DNA of 64,000 nucleotides from Asterias amurensis (GCF_032118995.1 NC_092656.1:12948261-13012260); one strand, 5' to 3'. Shown: positions 46,073-57,426, numbered from the stretch's first letter. Made by a program: numbers and translations. The notes: generated by a model not told the origin, from the letters alone.

Positions 46073-47084
46073 ATCCTATATGTGTAGATATACGTATTCA
46101 TGAACATGAGGAAGCCTTTTTGTAAATTTTGGGAAAACACACATCGTTGCATGAAATCAACTCATTTTATTGTAACATAGATTCAAGCAATCGTTTAAAT
46201 ATCAATCAAAGCACAATACTTTCCATGATGAGAAAACAATTATTGATTTTAGTCTCGCTTCGCTACAGTTACCTTTGATAACAAACACTCGGTTGTACAC
46301 CAAGCCTAAATAAATCAAAGGATTATTAATAAGCCGTTTTGGACAGATATTCCCTGCAGAATTAGTTTGTTCAAAGTAAAATAGTTTAGGGATTAATTGA
46401 AAAAAATATATATTTGTAATTACCTAATATCAAACAGTTACAGATTGCTGAAATACACAAACAAGAGATCATACACAATTTTTGTAAGTTTTCAATTCAT
46501 TTGAAGTTATTTTTTAAACACTAAGTATTAGCTGAAGAATGTTCACACCAACGGCTCAGTGATGACTAGGCATGGCCTCACGGCTGGTAAACAGTTTAAC
46601 ACTATGTTATTATTAAGTTTCCTTTGTTATTGCTGTTCGTTTTGTGTTAAAGACCCACGATAGCCAGCAATACTTATTCATGGCACATTTCTCCCCCCCC
46701 CCCCCCCCATGCCACGAAGTAATACCTTAAACCTGTAGGCCACTTTAAAGGTGAAACGTACGAATTTTTGCTTAGTGCAATAAACGGTGATTTGTTACAG
46801 GGAAAACTGGATAACATAACCAACACCAAGATATTATTTTGTTACTGCTTGGGCTTATTTTGGGGGAACTATATTGTAATTTGTTTACGTTTTTCTGGCT
46901 TAGTAGTTTTCGACTTTTTCCAGTTAAAAATCTATGTTACTACCAACTTTTGCGCCCAATTTTGCATTTTGGTGAGACCTGATTTAGGTTTAATTGCAAA
47001 AATGAACTTATAGAAAAAAAATAGCCTCTGTGTTTTGGCGGTGGTGCAGCCCAAACACTAAACTGAGCAATATGCTTCTTCCAC

Positions 47085-47404
47085 TTAGGTACAGCAGTAA
47101 GCGGGTTGCAATGCGGAAGGACGGGGAGTGTTCGGGATGACGGGAATAGTGGCACTCATAAACGCAGTTTGGAGGGTTCCATAACATTCGCTTCCTGTGT
47201 ACCCGTCACAGTCAGTAACCTTTGCATCACGTCCCGCTGCGTTGTACATGCCCCAGTTTCCGTCACTGTAGCCCCTATCTTTAGCGTCTTTCATCTGATC
47301 CAGGGAACAAAGCGATGAACCAAAACTCTCACAGTTGGCTTGGGCCGCCGTCCGATCAGTCTTCCCATATCTTTCGTTTGTCAGACAAATACTTCCCGAA
47401 TGAA
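47085..47404 (-). CDS. Secreted protein A, coding exon 2
   Basis: Acceptor TCTGCAG|TTCATT; stop TAA at 47085-47087. At the position of gene B's acceptor (TAG|GAAGT) this gene has CGG|GAAGT, so that site is lost and the upstream CAG is used, frame kept. Confidence 0.8.
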
Positions 47405-48207
47405 CTGCAGATTCAATGTACAATACGGGTTTACCACATTATGAAGAGTTTGCATTGAGAGAGTGGTGCCTATGATGACATTAAGTAGCTATACCCTCCC
47501 CCTAATGATTTTCCTTGAAATGTTGTATTTGAAATGTCAAGAGTTTGTATGATAATTTTGCACGGATCTGGATACTTAAACAGCCAATAAAAGATGATCT
47601 CAAATATAAAGATATTACAGTTTTCTAATAGCTGGAGTCCATAGGAAACAATACAATATATGTAACGAGTCTCTTACCTCACGGTAAAACATGGTAAAAA
47701 TGTTTTTTACTACAGAACGCTTCTAGCAAAATTTCTGAAAAACGCGAGGTCAAACAAACCTGCGCGACAAAGGAATCGTGACGTCGGTGTGGAAAGTAAT
47801 GCCCTCAGTTTGCCAAAGCTGGAGAACTGTGTTCACACCCAATTAGGGGAATATCGTAACTGGCGTCAACAGGTCATTATAATAGATAAGCCGTTTTTGA
47901 CTCTCGGCTGAAAAAGCCGCGCGGCCGGCCGGGTGCATTTTTGACTCGAGTTATTCGTTACTAAATGCAAATTTTGAGAGTAAATGGTTGTTAACCGGTA
48001 TCTACGATGTCTATTTGACCATAAAAATGTAATAGTTGAAATATTGAGATCATCCTTTATTGGCTCTTTAACGCTGTACTTACGTGTATACGATTTTCCA
48101 CCTCCATACGAGGCCTTGGAGATGACGTACTTAAACTTGCCCGGACATAGCTGATTAGTGGCAGCTATGGACACTACGGCCAAAACCAGCATCAACTTGA
48201 GAAGCAT
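47085..48207 (-). CDS. Small secreted cysteine-rich protein A (two coding exons)
   Basis: Exons 48084-48207 and 47085-47404 join in phase 1 to give 147 residues. The first encodes a signal peptide (MLLKLMLVLAVVSIAATNQ) and LCPGKFKYVI; the second has SICLTN, NCESFGSSLCSLDQM, NWGMYN, TDCDGYTGSECY and a C-terminal AYCCT. Eight cysteines match positions in protein B, suggesting disulfides in an extracellular product. The C-x-x-x-G-x-x-L-C-S-x-x-Q-M-x-D-A run loosely recalls Link or C-type-lectin folds, but I cannot assign a family. The ATG follows a CAG acceptor directly, so a non-coding first exon is expected (see 53319). Exon 2 uses an acceptor 9 nt upstream of the one in gene B, adding three residues. 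Confidence 0.82.
47576..48071. mobile_element. MITE family 5 copy in the intron of gene A
   Basis: Ends TTAAACAGCCAATAAAAGAT and TCATCCTTTATTGGCTCTTTAA. The body matches 33719-34173 with extra sequence (GCGTCAACAGGTCATTATAA). It ends 13 bp from exon 1's donor. Confidence 0.78.
48084..48207 (-). CDS. Secreted protein A, coding exon 1 (signal peptide)
   Basis: ATG at 48205-48207 immediately after TTTCAG; donor ACAC|GTAAGT. Encodes 41 residues, the first 17 or so forming a typical hydrophobic signal peptide. Confidence 0.82.
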
Positions 48208-48288
48208 CTGAAATGAAGCGAAATATTCCATGTATATTATATGCACGTTATGTAAATAAGGCTGGATACGGTATCGTTCACCAACAAT

Positions 48289-48538
48289 CAGGGCCTAATT
48301 TCTCTGCGCTGCTTAGCGGCCTTTCCATTTCGTAGCACTGCTAACCGTAAGCGCACGAATATGGCGTGCAAACCTTTTCGTGCTTACGTCACACACAAAA
48401 TGATGTCACAATACAAATTCATGGTGGACGCGCAAATATGGTCGCTTAATTTGTCTGCTAACCTATGAAATACGCTTGCACCTTATTTTTGTTTCTGCTA
48501 CAGTAAGCACGAAAATTTGCTTATGAAATTGGGCCCTG
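48289..48538. mobile_element. MITE with CAGGGCCCAATTTCAT ends, copy 1
   Basis: Left CAGGGCCTAATTTCTCTGCG, right TTATGAAATTGGGCCCTG. Ends beginning CAGGG are usual for hAT-type elements. A second copy is at 53774-54004. Confidence 0.7.
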
Positions 48539-48664
48539 CAGCCGATTTCACGAAACTTTCTACAACTGTGTACTATACTTGTGCAACGTTTAAGGCGCAA
48601 TTTGCCCCCTAAATGTTGCGCAAGTGGACTTGCGCAGTTGCGTTGTTTCGTGAAATCGGCTGCA
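48537..48664. mobile_element. Short palindromic MITE (TGCAGCCGATTTCACGAAAC)
   Basis: Left TGCAGCCGATTTCACGAAAC mirrors GTTTCGTGAAATCGGCTGCA at the right. 128 bp, abutting the previous element, with TG shared at the junction. Confidence 0.75.
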
Positions 48665-48727
48665 GATCCAATGGTAAGTGGCATGTCATGTTGTTTCTGA
48701 ACGTCATGTTGTTTCTGAACATCATGT

Positions 48728-48927
48728 GGTGCGTTCGTTCAGCTTCCCGGGTCGACCCCGGTCTGCCCCCGGTGTCGTGTTTGTGGAGTGGGTCACTTTG
48801 GGGGCTGGCCCCGGGTGCTTGACGTCACGATGAGAGCGGTGAGTGATCGTTCGTTTATAGCTCTTGTCAGGGGCTCACCCGAGTGAGCACCGCTGGGTAG
48901 ACCCAGGGAAGCCAATCAAGTGCTCCC
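48728..48927. mobile_element. MITE family 6 copy
   Basis: Left GGTGCGTTCGTTCAGCTTCC with GGGTCGACCCC; right GGGTAGACCCAGGGAAGCCA. The outer right end is eroded. Confidence 0.65.
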
Positions 48928-48932
48928 ATAGT

Positions 48933-49188
48933 GGGTGCATTCGTTTAGCTATCCTGGGTCATTCCCGGTCTGCCCCGGTGCGTTCGAATAGCTTTTGACG
49001 TCATTCCAGGGGCTCACCCAGGTCAATCCCCAGTGCCCTGCTTGTGAAGTGGGTCACTTGGGGGCTGGCCGCGGGTGCATGACGTCACAACGAAAGCGGT
49101 GAGTGAGCGTTCGTTTAGCTCTTGTCATGGGCGGCCTCACCCGAGTGAGCACCGTGGGGTAGACCAGGGAAGCTAATCAAACGCACCC
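48933..49188. mobile_element. MITE family 6 copy, adjacent to the previous one
   Basis: Left GGGTGCATTCGTTTAGCTAT, right GAAGCTAATCAAACGCACCC. The central part GTGCCCTGCTTGTGAAGTGG is shared with 48728-48927 and 56627-56783. Confidence 0.7.
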
Positions 49189-49198
49189 ATATACGCCA

Positions 49199-49355
49199 TT
49201 TTTACACTACAGGTATTTCCTGGGAAATAGTACTCCCGGGAGTTACCAAATTGGGATACGGTTGGGATACGGTTGCTGGGGTGTTGGTGGGGTTAAAAAG
49301 TCCCGGGATTTTCCCGGGAGTTTATTTCCCGGGAAATGGCTCTGTAGTGTGAAAA
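49199..49355. mobile_element. Short MITE (TTTTTACACTACAG ends)
   Basis: Left ACACTACAGGTATTTCCTGG and right CCGGGAAATGGCTCTGTAGT plus GTGAAAA form diverged inverted ends around repeated TCCCGGGA blocks. Confidence 0.65.
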
Positions 49356-50691
49356 GGGCTATAGTGTGGGATAGAGAGTTGTGACCTCAGACCAATCATG
49401 GAGGAAGGAATAGAAGGAGCTCGAACGAAGGGACTTCAAAAGTCGAACCTGCGGTACCGCGGTTGTTTAACAACACCTCGTAATCACCGACATACCTTAT
49501 ACAGACAATGGGCGACCTGGCGTATGTGTGTTTGCGCGTGCGCACTTGGTTCTTCACTCAACTATGGTGTCGTATGTCGTATGGATATAACACAGAAAAA
49601 CAACTTTTTTGAGACCTGATACAAATTGTGTACACTTGTGCTCACCAAATCGAAAAACACAATTGAATACCAACCACCCTCGTGTACTAATACCAAAATT
49701 TTGAACCACCGCTAGTGCCCGGAAAGTAAAAAAAAAAACATAAAATATGCCATGATGTTTCAGTAAAACACCACAAACGGTATAAATGAAAACGGGTATA
49801 TTCACAATTCTTGTCTCCAGTGATTCAACTTTACACGAAGGCAACGCACGTTCTGTACAAAGAAATCTAATCCTGCTCGTTAATCGGCCGTCCAGCTGGA
49901 GGTCTCCTATCTTTTTCCACTAGTTAGACGGGGGCTATGTCAGGGTATTCTTTTGTTACTCTGCGGTTTTGCGGGTCATTCGAGCTCCTTCTATTCCTTC
50001 CTCCATGGCCCAATCAAATCAAAACCCTTATATAGCTTTTAGTCATCCAATGCTATCATTGTACCCAATGGAATCTCTGGATCCGAATAAAAAGCACCTG
50101 TCTTTATCCGTGCGGATAAGAAGACAGGGCCCAGTTAATGCAGTACCGTGCCACAGTATTGATAAATCACTGGCTACCATCAAAAGCAGAGTGCTTGCAT
50201 AAAGAGACTTGGACAATGCTTGCCACTTTTTTATCTTGCTTCACAGAATTTAAGAATATATTATTGTTGAAATGGTCGATTATGTAATGGAGAACAGACA
50301 ACAAAGGTGTACAATCGTGAGAAGAACGAGCTGTAGGCGTCGAGTACATTGCAATCACGATGCAATCAATGAATTTAATTGGAAGCTAATGCTAGCTGTT
50401 GCCCGTCTTGGAAAAATATAATGGATGTTTTTCACTATAGTTTGGGGAATAGACAACGCCCAGCTTGCTTCGAAATTCTGGAGACTAGAGATTAACTGTT
50501 CATCTCCCCCCTCTTGCCTTGTTTTCCACGTAACATAATTTTGCTGTTGACATTGGTCCGTTTTGTGTGCGTTTTTTCTAGTAGTATTCCAATATTTGTA
50601 AAACCCCAATGGAAATAAATAAGTCTATTTGCTTATCGGTTGTGCAGTTTTTCTTTCATGTGCTTTTCTATTTTACGTCATTGTGTATTAC

Positions 50692-50968
50692 TTAAAGACA
50701 CTGGACAATATTATTAAACCGTCAAAGATCAGTCTTCTCACTTGGTGTATCACAACATATGCATACAATAACAAACATGTGGAAATTTGAGCCCGATCGC
50801 TCGTCGAAGCTGCGGGACGAACACAAAAAAACATTGTCACATGAAGTTGTGTGTTTTCAGACGCTTGATTTTGAAACCTCAAAATTCTAAATCTGAGGTC
50901 TCGAAATCAAATATAGTTTTATGCTAATATTTATTTTGAGTAACTACCAATAATGTCCACTGTATCTA
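50692..50968. mobile_element. MITE family 1 copy with internal deletion
   Basis: Left end TTAAAGACACTGGACAATAT. Jumps from the central palindrome directly to TTTTATGCTAATATTTATTT and AATGTCCACTG. Confidence 0.7.
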
Positions 50969-51174
50969 TAGACATTGGACACACTTGGTAATTGTCTAAG
51001 ACCAGTTCTCACTTGAAGTTGTGTGCTTTCAGATGCTTGATTTCGATACCTCAAATTCTAAATCTGAGGTCTCGAAATCACATTCGTGTAAAATTACTTC
51101 TTTCTCGAAACTTCGTTACATCATTTTTTTTTTTAATAACTATTTTGAGTACCAATAGTGTCGACTGCTTTTAA
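50969..51174. mobile_element. MITE family 1 copy, shortened, adjacent to the previous one
   Basis: Begins ACATTGGACACACTTGGTAA (weak left end) and ends ATAGTGTCGACTGCTTTTAA, sharing its TTAA with the family 3 element that follows. Confidence 0.65.
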
Positions 51175-51537
51175 AGCCATTATACACATTCGGTAAACAG
51201 TATTGCAAAGTCCCACACTTTGTGTATCACAACTTATATGTAAAATAACAAACGTGTGAAAATTTAGGCTCAACCGGTCATCGGAGTCGGGAGAAAATAA
51301 CGGGAAAACCCACTCTTGTTTCCGCACGTTTCGCCGTGTCATGAGTTTAAAAATAAATCCGCAACTCTCGCTATCGGGAATTGATATTGTTTTACTGTTT
51401 TCTCAAAAAGTAAAGCATTTCATGGAATAATATTTCAAGAGAAGTCTTTCACCATTACCTTCTGTAAACCCTGTAAACTATCTGTAAATCTGTAAACATT
51501 TTTTTTTTTCTCTACCGAAAGTGTATAATGGCTTTAA
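51171..51537. mobile_element. MITE family 3 copy, uninterrupted
   Basis: Ends TTAAAGCCATTATACACATT and GAAAGTGTATAATGGCTTTAA. It contains CTTCTGTAAACCCTGTAAAC, the empty counterpart of the SINE site at 34667. Confidence 0.8.
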
Positions 51538-51577
51538 GAGACCATTCATTTCTGATATATAAAAAGCCTCTGAAGGT

Positions 51578-51972
51578 TTAAAGGCAGTGGACACTGATAC
51601 TGATTGGCAATTACTCAAAATAATTATGAGCATAAAAACCTACTTGTGTACGGGGAATGGGGAGAGGTTGATAGTACAAAGCATTGTCAGAAACGGCTTC
51701 CTCGGAAGTAACATAGTTTTCGAGAAAAGTCATTTTCCACGACTTTGATTTCGAGACCTCAAGATTTAGAATTTGAAGTTTTGAAATCAAACATCTGAAA
51801 GAACACAACTTCGTGTGACAAGGGTGTTTTTTCTTTCATTATTATCTCACAACTCTGACGTACCAATGAACTCAAATTTTCACAGGTTTGTTATTTTATG
51901 CATAATTATGTTGAGATACACCAAGTGGGAAGACTGGTCTTTGACAAGTACCGATAGCGTCCATTGTCTTAA
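51578..51972. mobile_element. MITE family 1 copy
   Basis: Ends TTAAAGGCAGTGGACACTGA and GCGTCCATTGTCTTAA; full body. Confidence 0.8.
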
Positions 51973-52394
51973 AATTTCCTAACTTTTGTCAGTAAGAATA
52001 TCAACAGAAATAACTCTATGTTGAGATAATACACATTGTTAAACTTCGTATTAAGACACGTCCTTTACTTTGACCTCTGTATTTGATAGGTCAAATCTTG
52101 CATTGGCACAAGTCGATTTGGTTATTCAAACCTATTTGTTGACGATGTGTAGGCGTATGTATTGTGTTGTAAAGTTCTTGATACTTAAAGCATACAAGGG
52201 CATGGCAAGCCCTCCATTTTGAGAAAATCAAGTAAACAGATAATTATTTGCTATAAATAAGGGACATGATAGGACATAATAACTCAAAACAGGCCTTCGA
52301 AACTTTGAAATCAGAAAAAAACACAGTTCACTCGGAATTTATGAAAACAAAACAAGTTTTCGGTTTGGGCTGTTTCGGAATGACCAGTCTCACC

Positions 52395-53257
52395 TTAAAG
52401 ACAGTGGACACTATTGGTAATTGTCAAAGACCATTTTCCTCACTTGCTGTTTCTCAACATATGCATAAAAAAACAAACTTGTGAAAATTTGAGCTTAATC
52501 AGTCATCAAAGTTGGAAGATAATAATGAAACTCTAAAACTGAGGTTTCGAAATCAAATTCGATGAAAATTTGTTCTTTCTCGAAAACTACGTCACTTTAG
52601 AGGGAGCCGTTTCTCACAATGTTTTATATTATAACACCCCTTGCAAGTATTCTGCCTGCTCATTGGTTTAGAGCGCGTCACATGACATGTCTTAGTTTTG
52701 CTAGACGACGGCCGTGTGATAGTGCGTCGGTTTGCCATGCGCTAGTCCGAAGACTAGCACACGGCGCCGTGCGCTAGTCCAACAGACTAGCACACGGCGT
52801 GCAGTACCCAGACGTCCGTTGCGTGTACGAGGATGATAAATTAATAGTCTGTAACCATTTCGGATTGCACGACACTACATGCAACACAGTAAGTAAAAGT
52901 GTTTGCAATCTGTATTCGCGTCGTCCGTGGATTGTAGCATTCAGGTCTGTAACTTAATAATAATAGTACAGTATTTAGAAATGTTTGGGGTGTTATAAAA
53001 CAAATATTGACTGCTTTTACTCGTGCAATGGTTAAAAACTATGACTCCCTCGGTGATCCCCGGAGCGTTCTATTTTCCCTCGGCTTCGCCTCGGGAAAAT
53101 AGAACGCTCCGGGGATCACCTCGGGAGTCATAGTTTTAACCATAGCACTCGAAGCAGTCAATATTTGTATACTAGCAACCTCTCCCCATTACTCGTTACA
53201 AAGTAAGGTTTTGTGCTATTGTTTTGAGTGATTACCAATAGTGTCCACTGCCTTTAA
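52395..53257. mobile_element. MITE family 1 copy split by element X
   Basis: Left part 52395-52629 (TTAAAGACAGTGGACACTAT to CACAATGTTTTATAT), right part 53173-53257 (CAACCTCTCCCCATTACTCG to CCACTGCCTTTAA). The parts would be continuous without the 52630-53172 insertion. Confidence 0.85.
52630..53172. mobile_element. Palindromic element X, copy 2, nested
   Basis: Matches 43243-43781 nearly base for base. Flanking TAT/TA is compatible with insertion at a TA-rich target. Confidence 0.85.
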
Positions 53258-53318
53258 TTAAACACAACACAATATTACATGATATTTTTTATATAAATAT
53301 GAACATGCGCAGGCCTAC

Positions 53319-53460
53319 CTTGAAATTGATGGAAGTTTAATTTGTATAATTATTGCCGGCGCAATAACGTCTCTCAATCCTGGAAGATTTGACGTACTAC
53401 CTCAGCGTTGGCTCTGACTTGTTCTGACACCAGGTTCGGACAGAAAATAAGTCCAAGCTC
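53319..53460 (-). other. Predicted non-coding first exon / promoter region of secreted gene A
   Basis: On the minus strand CATCAATTTCAAG|GTAGG is a good donor, and unit B has CATCAATTTCAAG|GTATG at 60314 in the same relative place, both upstream of the CAG|ATG coding exons. Conserved upstream sequence includes CACACACNACGTGTGTGC and TCATGTATGT. The exon's 5' limit is a guess. Confidence 0.4.
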
Positions 53461-53773
53461 GCACACACCACGTGTGTGCGCCACACCCACACATACATGA
53501 CTATTCATGTGGGTTTAGTGCCCAGAAACGTGTTCGTTGCCTGTATACGCGGACAACCAATGGAACCACACTACACTATGTTAATTACGGGGTTACATCA
53601 TCAGATAAAAGGAGCTCAACAATTGAATAAAAAAGCCCTTCATTCACCTATCCATAGAGACCAACCAAAGTATGTAAATAGTTGAAAATAGGACCAAACA
53701 ACCATTTCTATTGGTCGGTGAATGAGGTGTGACTAGATTTGAGCCAATCAAAGTACTTCAATTTATTATACAC

Positions 53774-54004
53774 CAGGGCCCAATTTCATGACCCTACTTA
53801 CCGCCGAATTCTGTGCGTACGATCACTATTCCCCGCTTGTGTGCAAGCGTCGAATTTCTGCGCTAGCCATGTAAGCGTATAATGCCTATTGATGTGGAGT
53901 ACGCACGCGCAGAAGTCAAAAATCGCCGCTAACTCATGAAATACGCTTGCCGTAAGCACAGAATTCCCTGCTTCCGTAAGCCAGAGCCATGAAATTGGGC
54001 CCTG
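53774..54004. mobile_element. MITE with CAGGGCCCAATTTCAT ends, copy 2
   Basis: Left CAGGGCCCAATTTCATGACC, right CCATGAAATTGGGCCCTG. Same family as 48289-48538. Confidence 0.75.
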
Positions 54005-54658
54005 TCTCTGCATGCAGACGACCTTTCAAGCAGAACTCGTGTAAAAACGGTCAACCCGCGCGCTACACCCACGTCCGCCTACACCTTTTTCCTTTTGTTC
54101 TTTCCTTTGTCCCTGTAGTTAAGAGCCTCCCATAGACTTTGTACACAACATTCCTTGTGGAACACCCCAACCAGTCTTTAGAATTTCCCTATGGAGTCCT
54201 TTTATTTTCCCTTTTTTGTTTTGTCCTTGGTCTCCATAAGGTGGGTCCATGGCCTGGACCCATGCCGTAAAGGCTTCACATTCGCATGCTCAACTTTGAC
54301 AGATTTGCCCCCTAAAACTTGTGTCATTAATCCGCACCTGAAGATGCTGTTAACGCAAATTTCTACTGCTGCTCCAATTTAAAGGCTTTTATTCTTTCCA
54401 ATTCGTTATGTCTCTTATTGGCCTCAGACTGCACCACAGAGCATCTAGAATGGATATGTTTTCCCCAGCCCGTTAAAAGGCTTCGCATTTTTGCCCAAAA
54501 CTAATACAAGTTAGAAAACCTCGTTCACTTTTTGTTGTTTTTAATATTTTACAAAAACACAATAAACATACCAACATGATAATCTCTCTTATTGACTTTA
54601 CTTCGCATCATTTACTACAATTGATTTTGAAGAAAATACATTAATATTATTCAGTTAA

Positions 54659-55041
54659 TTAAAGATGCTATGTCAGATTTTTGGCCGATTTGACCCAAAA
54701 ATTTTGATTTAAAATTCAATAGGTATTTTGATGGGGGTCGAGAAAGTTACAAGCTTTCATTTGAGCCATTGCTCGAAAAAGTCCGCCAATCATTGGTAGC
54801 AGTGAAATAAAGTGCTCAAAATTAGTTTTTGTCGGGATCCCGACAATAATTATATCACGTGACCAATTCTTATGTGTTTTATAAGAAACGTTTTAAATTT
54901 TTGTCATGGTTCCTGACCATTAAAAGTAAAAGTTAAACTTTTTTTCGTTAGAGCTGGTGATACTCTTTTCACTTATTCACTCAAAAAAAAATATATTTTT
55001 TTTTAATGTTTGGGGCCAAAAATTTGACATAGCATCTTTAA
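54659..55041. mobile_element. TTAA-type MITE (TTAAAGATGCTATGTCAGAT)
   Basis: Left TTAAAGATGCTATGTCAGAT with TTTTTGGCC; right GGCCAAAAATTTGACATAGC followed by ATCTTTAA. An inner palindrome TTGTCGGGATCCCGACAA is present. Single copy in this window. Confidence 0.8.
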
Positions 55042-55384
55042 TGATACCCAAGATTATTGTTAGACCTATTTGGACAGATTTCCAGACGAGGCATTTTTTC
55101 TGAGTAGAAGAATTTGTTAGGGATTAATTGACAAATACTTTAGTTTTTGCTGACATCAAAACGTTAAAACTTTATACTGCAGAAACAAACAAACAAAAGA
55201 CCATGCACAATGTTGGTAAGTTTTCAATTCAATCCGTTATTTTTGTAACACGGTAAAAACAAATAAGTATACGTGCAAACTAACTCGCATATCGTTTATG
55301 ATATAATAATAATGTCTTGTTAGGAGACACACGCCTTTTGGCGATAGTCATTTTATTTTTATTTTGTTTTACTTTTATGCTCTC

Positions 55385-55500
55385 CTGATTATTATCAATT
55401 ATCAAGAACCAGGCCTCGGCGGGTTTAAACCACTAGTTGAAAACCGATTCAACACACTTTGATTCCCATTCATAAATACCTTTCGGTCAAAAAAATCAAC
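55385..55500 (-). mobile_element. Partial palindromic element, one arm of the 29.95-kb type
   Basis: TTATCAAGAACCAGGCCTCG, GGGTTTAAACCACTAGTTGA and AATCAACACTT-type sequence match 29945-30060 in reverse orientation. Confidence 0.55.
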
Positions 55501-56048
55501 ACTTTTGGTCAAAAAGTAAAATAAATGCAAACATTATAATTTGTCTATGATTTATTTCCACACAACACCCCTCCAGCTATGAAATGGTAAGGCCCAGTCA
55601 AGGATATCGGGTAAACAACTCCTTATAAGGGAATGCTGTGCGCGTCGCGCGCACAACTGTCTCGGCCGTTGCTCTCGACCAATAGGAATGAAGAAACTGT
55701 CTTATAAGAACAGGTGCAAGCTCGCGTGTCACGCCCATGTTTCAAAACTTTTTACTGGTCATAAACAAAGTTTTATACACACCCACGTGACACGCTCTCT
55801 ACCAATAGGAATAGCGAAACTGTCTAAGGTATTTATGAATAAGGGAATAAAAGGGTAGCGACAAGTTCTTACACGGCCGTTTAAAGCCGGCAGGGTCGAA
55901 CTGACGTGTGATAAAGACGTTACAACCAACTTTTGCGTCAAAGTTTTGCTGTTGGGTGAGACCTAATTTATGGTTAATGGAAAAACGAAATTATAGAAAA
56001 ACTAGAGCTTTTGTGTTTGCCGCAAATCGAGAATTATGTTTCTTTCAC

Positions 56049-56341
56049 TTAGCTACAGCAGTAAGCACGTTGCATGTCGTAAGGACGGGGAGTGTTTGGG
56101 ATGGCGTAAAAAACACCTTTCCCATCATAACATTCGTCTCCTGTGTAGTCGTCACAGCGGGTAACCCTTGCATCACGCCCCTCTATGTTGTACATGCCCC
56201 AGCGTGAATCAACGTAGTCGTAAGACAAGGCGTCGATCATCTGCTTCAGGGAACAAAGAGACGAACCAAAACTCTCACAGAAGGCTTGGGCCGACTTGTG
56301 ATCATTCTTCCCAAATGTGTCTTTTGTCAGACAAATACTTC
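56049..56341 (-). CDS. Secreted protein B, coding exon 2
   Basis: Acceptor CAACCGTAG|GAAGT; stop TAA at 56049-56051. Encodes the cysteine-rich domain, 96 residues after the split codon. Confidence 0.84.
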
Positions 56342-57426
56342 CTACGGTTGAAACATAAAGAAAAGCATAGTTATGAGATAGTGATGGGTTCCATGGGATT
56401 TAATGTGTCAAAGTTGGTCCAAATTCGGCATTCTGTCAGCACTCATGTTATGTGTTTACAACAAGCGCCAAACTAGTCTTGGAATCAAGTCGGTAATTGT
56501 TGTGTGGGGATGGTACAAACATCACCCTCGTCCATGTTACCTTCGATCGGTGTATGTATAATCGCACTGTGCCGGTGCACTCGAGGGAGTGCCTTTAATA
56601 GCATTAAGTAGCTACATTACGTTTCCTCCAGTGCCCTGCTTGTGGAGTGGGTCACTTAGGGGTGACCCGAGGTGCATGACGTTACCACGAGAGGGCGAGG
56701 GTGGTCGTTCGATTAGCTCTTGTCAGGGGCTCACCCGAGTGAGCACCGCGGGATCGACTCAGGGAAGCTAATCGAACACACCCTATAATAATTGTGGCTT
56801 CTAATATATAGGGCACATGTCCGTCCCTCAATGACGTTCCAGGCGCTGTAACATAGTATTTCCTGCAAGATGTGAGACTACGTTTGAGTTATGAGACTTA
56901 ATTTTGACAGCACCCTGTATTATAAGGTGCTGTGGCGCAATTTGCTGCTAATCGGTCCAGGAACACCGGGGCGAACCCCTTCACTTTTGGATAAGTGCAC
57001 TGGGATCTTTTACATTTATTACATAGCACATGAGACCAACGGCTTAACGTCCCATCCGAAGGACGAAGCAATGGTCAAGTGTCTTGCTTAAGGGCACAAG
57101 CAAGTGTCACGGCTGGGGATTCGAACCCACATTAGAAACACCAGAGTTTCAAATTCGGTGCTCTTAACCGCTCGGCCACGACACTTAAACTTCCAAATGA
57201 TATTGCTTAACATTGCTTAATTTGTATTCGAAATGTAAATAGTTTTTATGATAATTTTGCACTTGGTGGGTACTTTAGGGTACCAGTACATACGCTCATA
57301 CGATTGTCCCCCATCATATATGGAAGTGTAGATAGTGAAGTCATACTTGCTCGGACATTCAAAAAGGCGGTTCATGGTAGTTGCGGTGGAAATCACGGCC
57401 AAAATCAGCACCAACTTGAGGATCAT
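56049..57426 (-). CDS. Small secreted cysteine-rich protein B (two coding exons)
   Basis: Exons 57294-57426 and 56049-56341 join in phase 1 to give 141 residues. A signal peptide (MILKLVLILAVISTATT) precedes FECPSKYDF and SYER; the second exon has SICLTKDTFG, FCESFGSSLCSLKQM, RWGMYN, TRCDDYTGDECY and AYCCS. All eight cysteines align with protein A. As there, the ATG directly follows TTACAG and a non-coding first exon is likely (about 60314). The product should be exported and disulfide-bonded; its function is unknown. It is the tandem duplicate of gene A, about 9 kb away on the same strand. Confidence 0.85.
56627..56783. mobile_element. MITE family 6, partial copy
   Basis: GTGCCCTGCTTGTGGAGTGG to GAAGCTAATCGAACACACCC; the left end is missing. 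Confidence 0.6.
56925..57186 (-). mobile_element. tRNA-derived SINE, minus orientation
   Basis: The reverse complement begins GTGTCGTGGCCGAGCGGTTA with GTGGGTTCGAATCCCCAGCC, a tRNA(Leu/Ser)-like head with a long variable region. It continues with AAGCAAGACACTTGACCATT, GATGGGACGTTAAGCCG and ends near GGCGCAATTTGCTGC. It lies in the intron of gene B. Confidence 0.75.
57294..57426 (-). CDS. Secreted protein B, coding exon 1 (signal peptide)
   Basis: ATG at 57424-57426 after GTTACAG; donor GAGC|GTATGT. Encodes 44 residues, including a clear hydrophobic leader. Confidence 0.84.

Larger units (their letters stand above)
46230..54560 (-). repeat. Segmental duplication unit A (carries secreted-protein gene A)
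   Basis: Blocks along this unit reappear in the same order in unit B: 46330-46520 with 55050-55240 (TTAGGGATTAATTGA, GTAAGTTTTCAATTCA), exon 2, exon 1, 50180-50680 with 58965-59450 (ATCTTGCTTCAC, CTTGCCTTGTTTTC), 51990-52400 with 59500-60225 (GGGCTGTTTCGGAA), and 53280-53560 with 60250-60545. MITEs inserted after the duplication account for much of the length difference. Confidence 0.8.
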
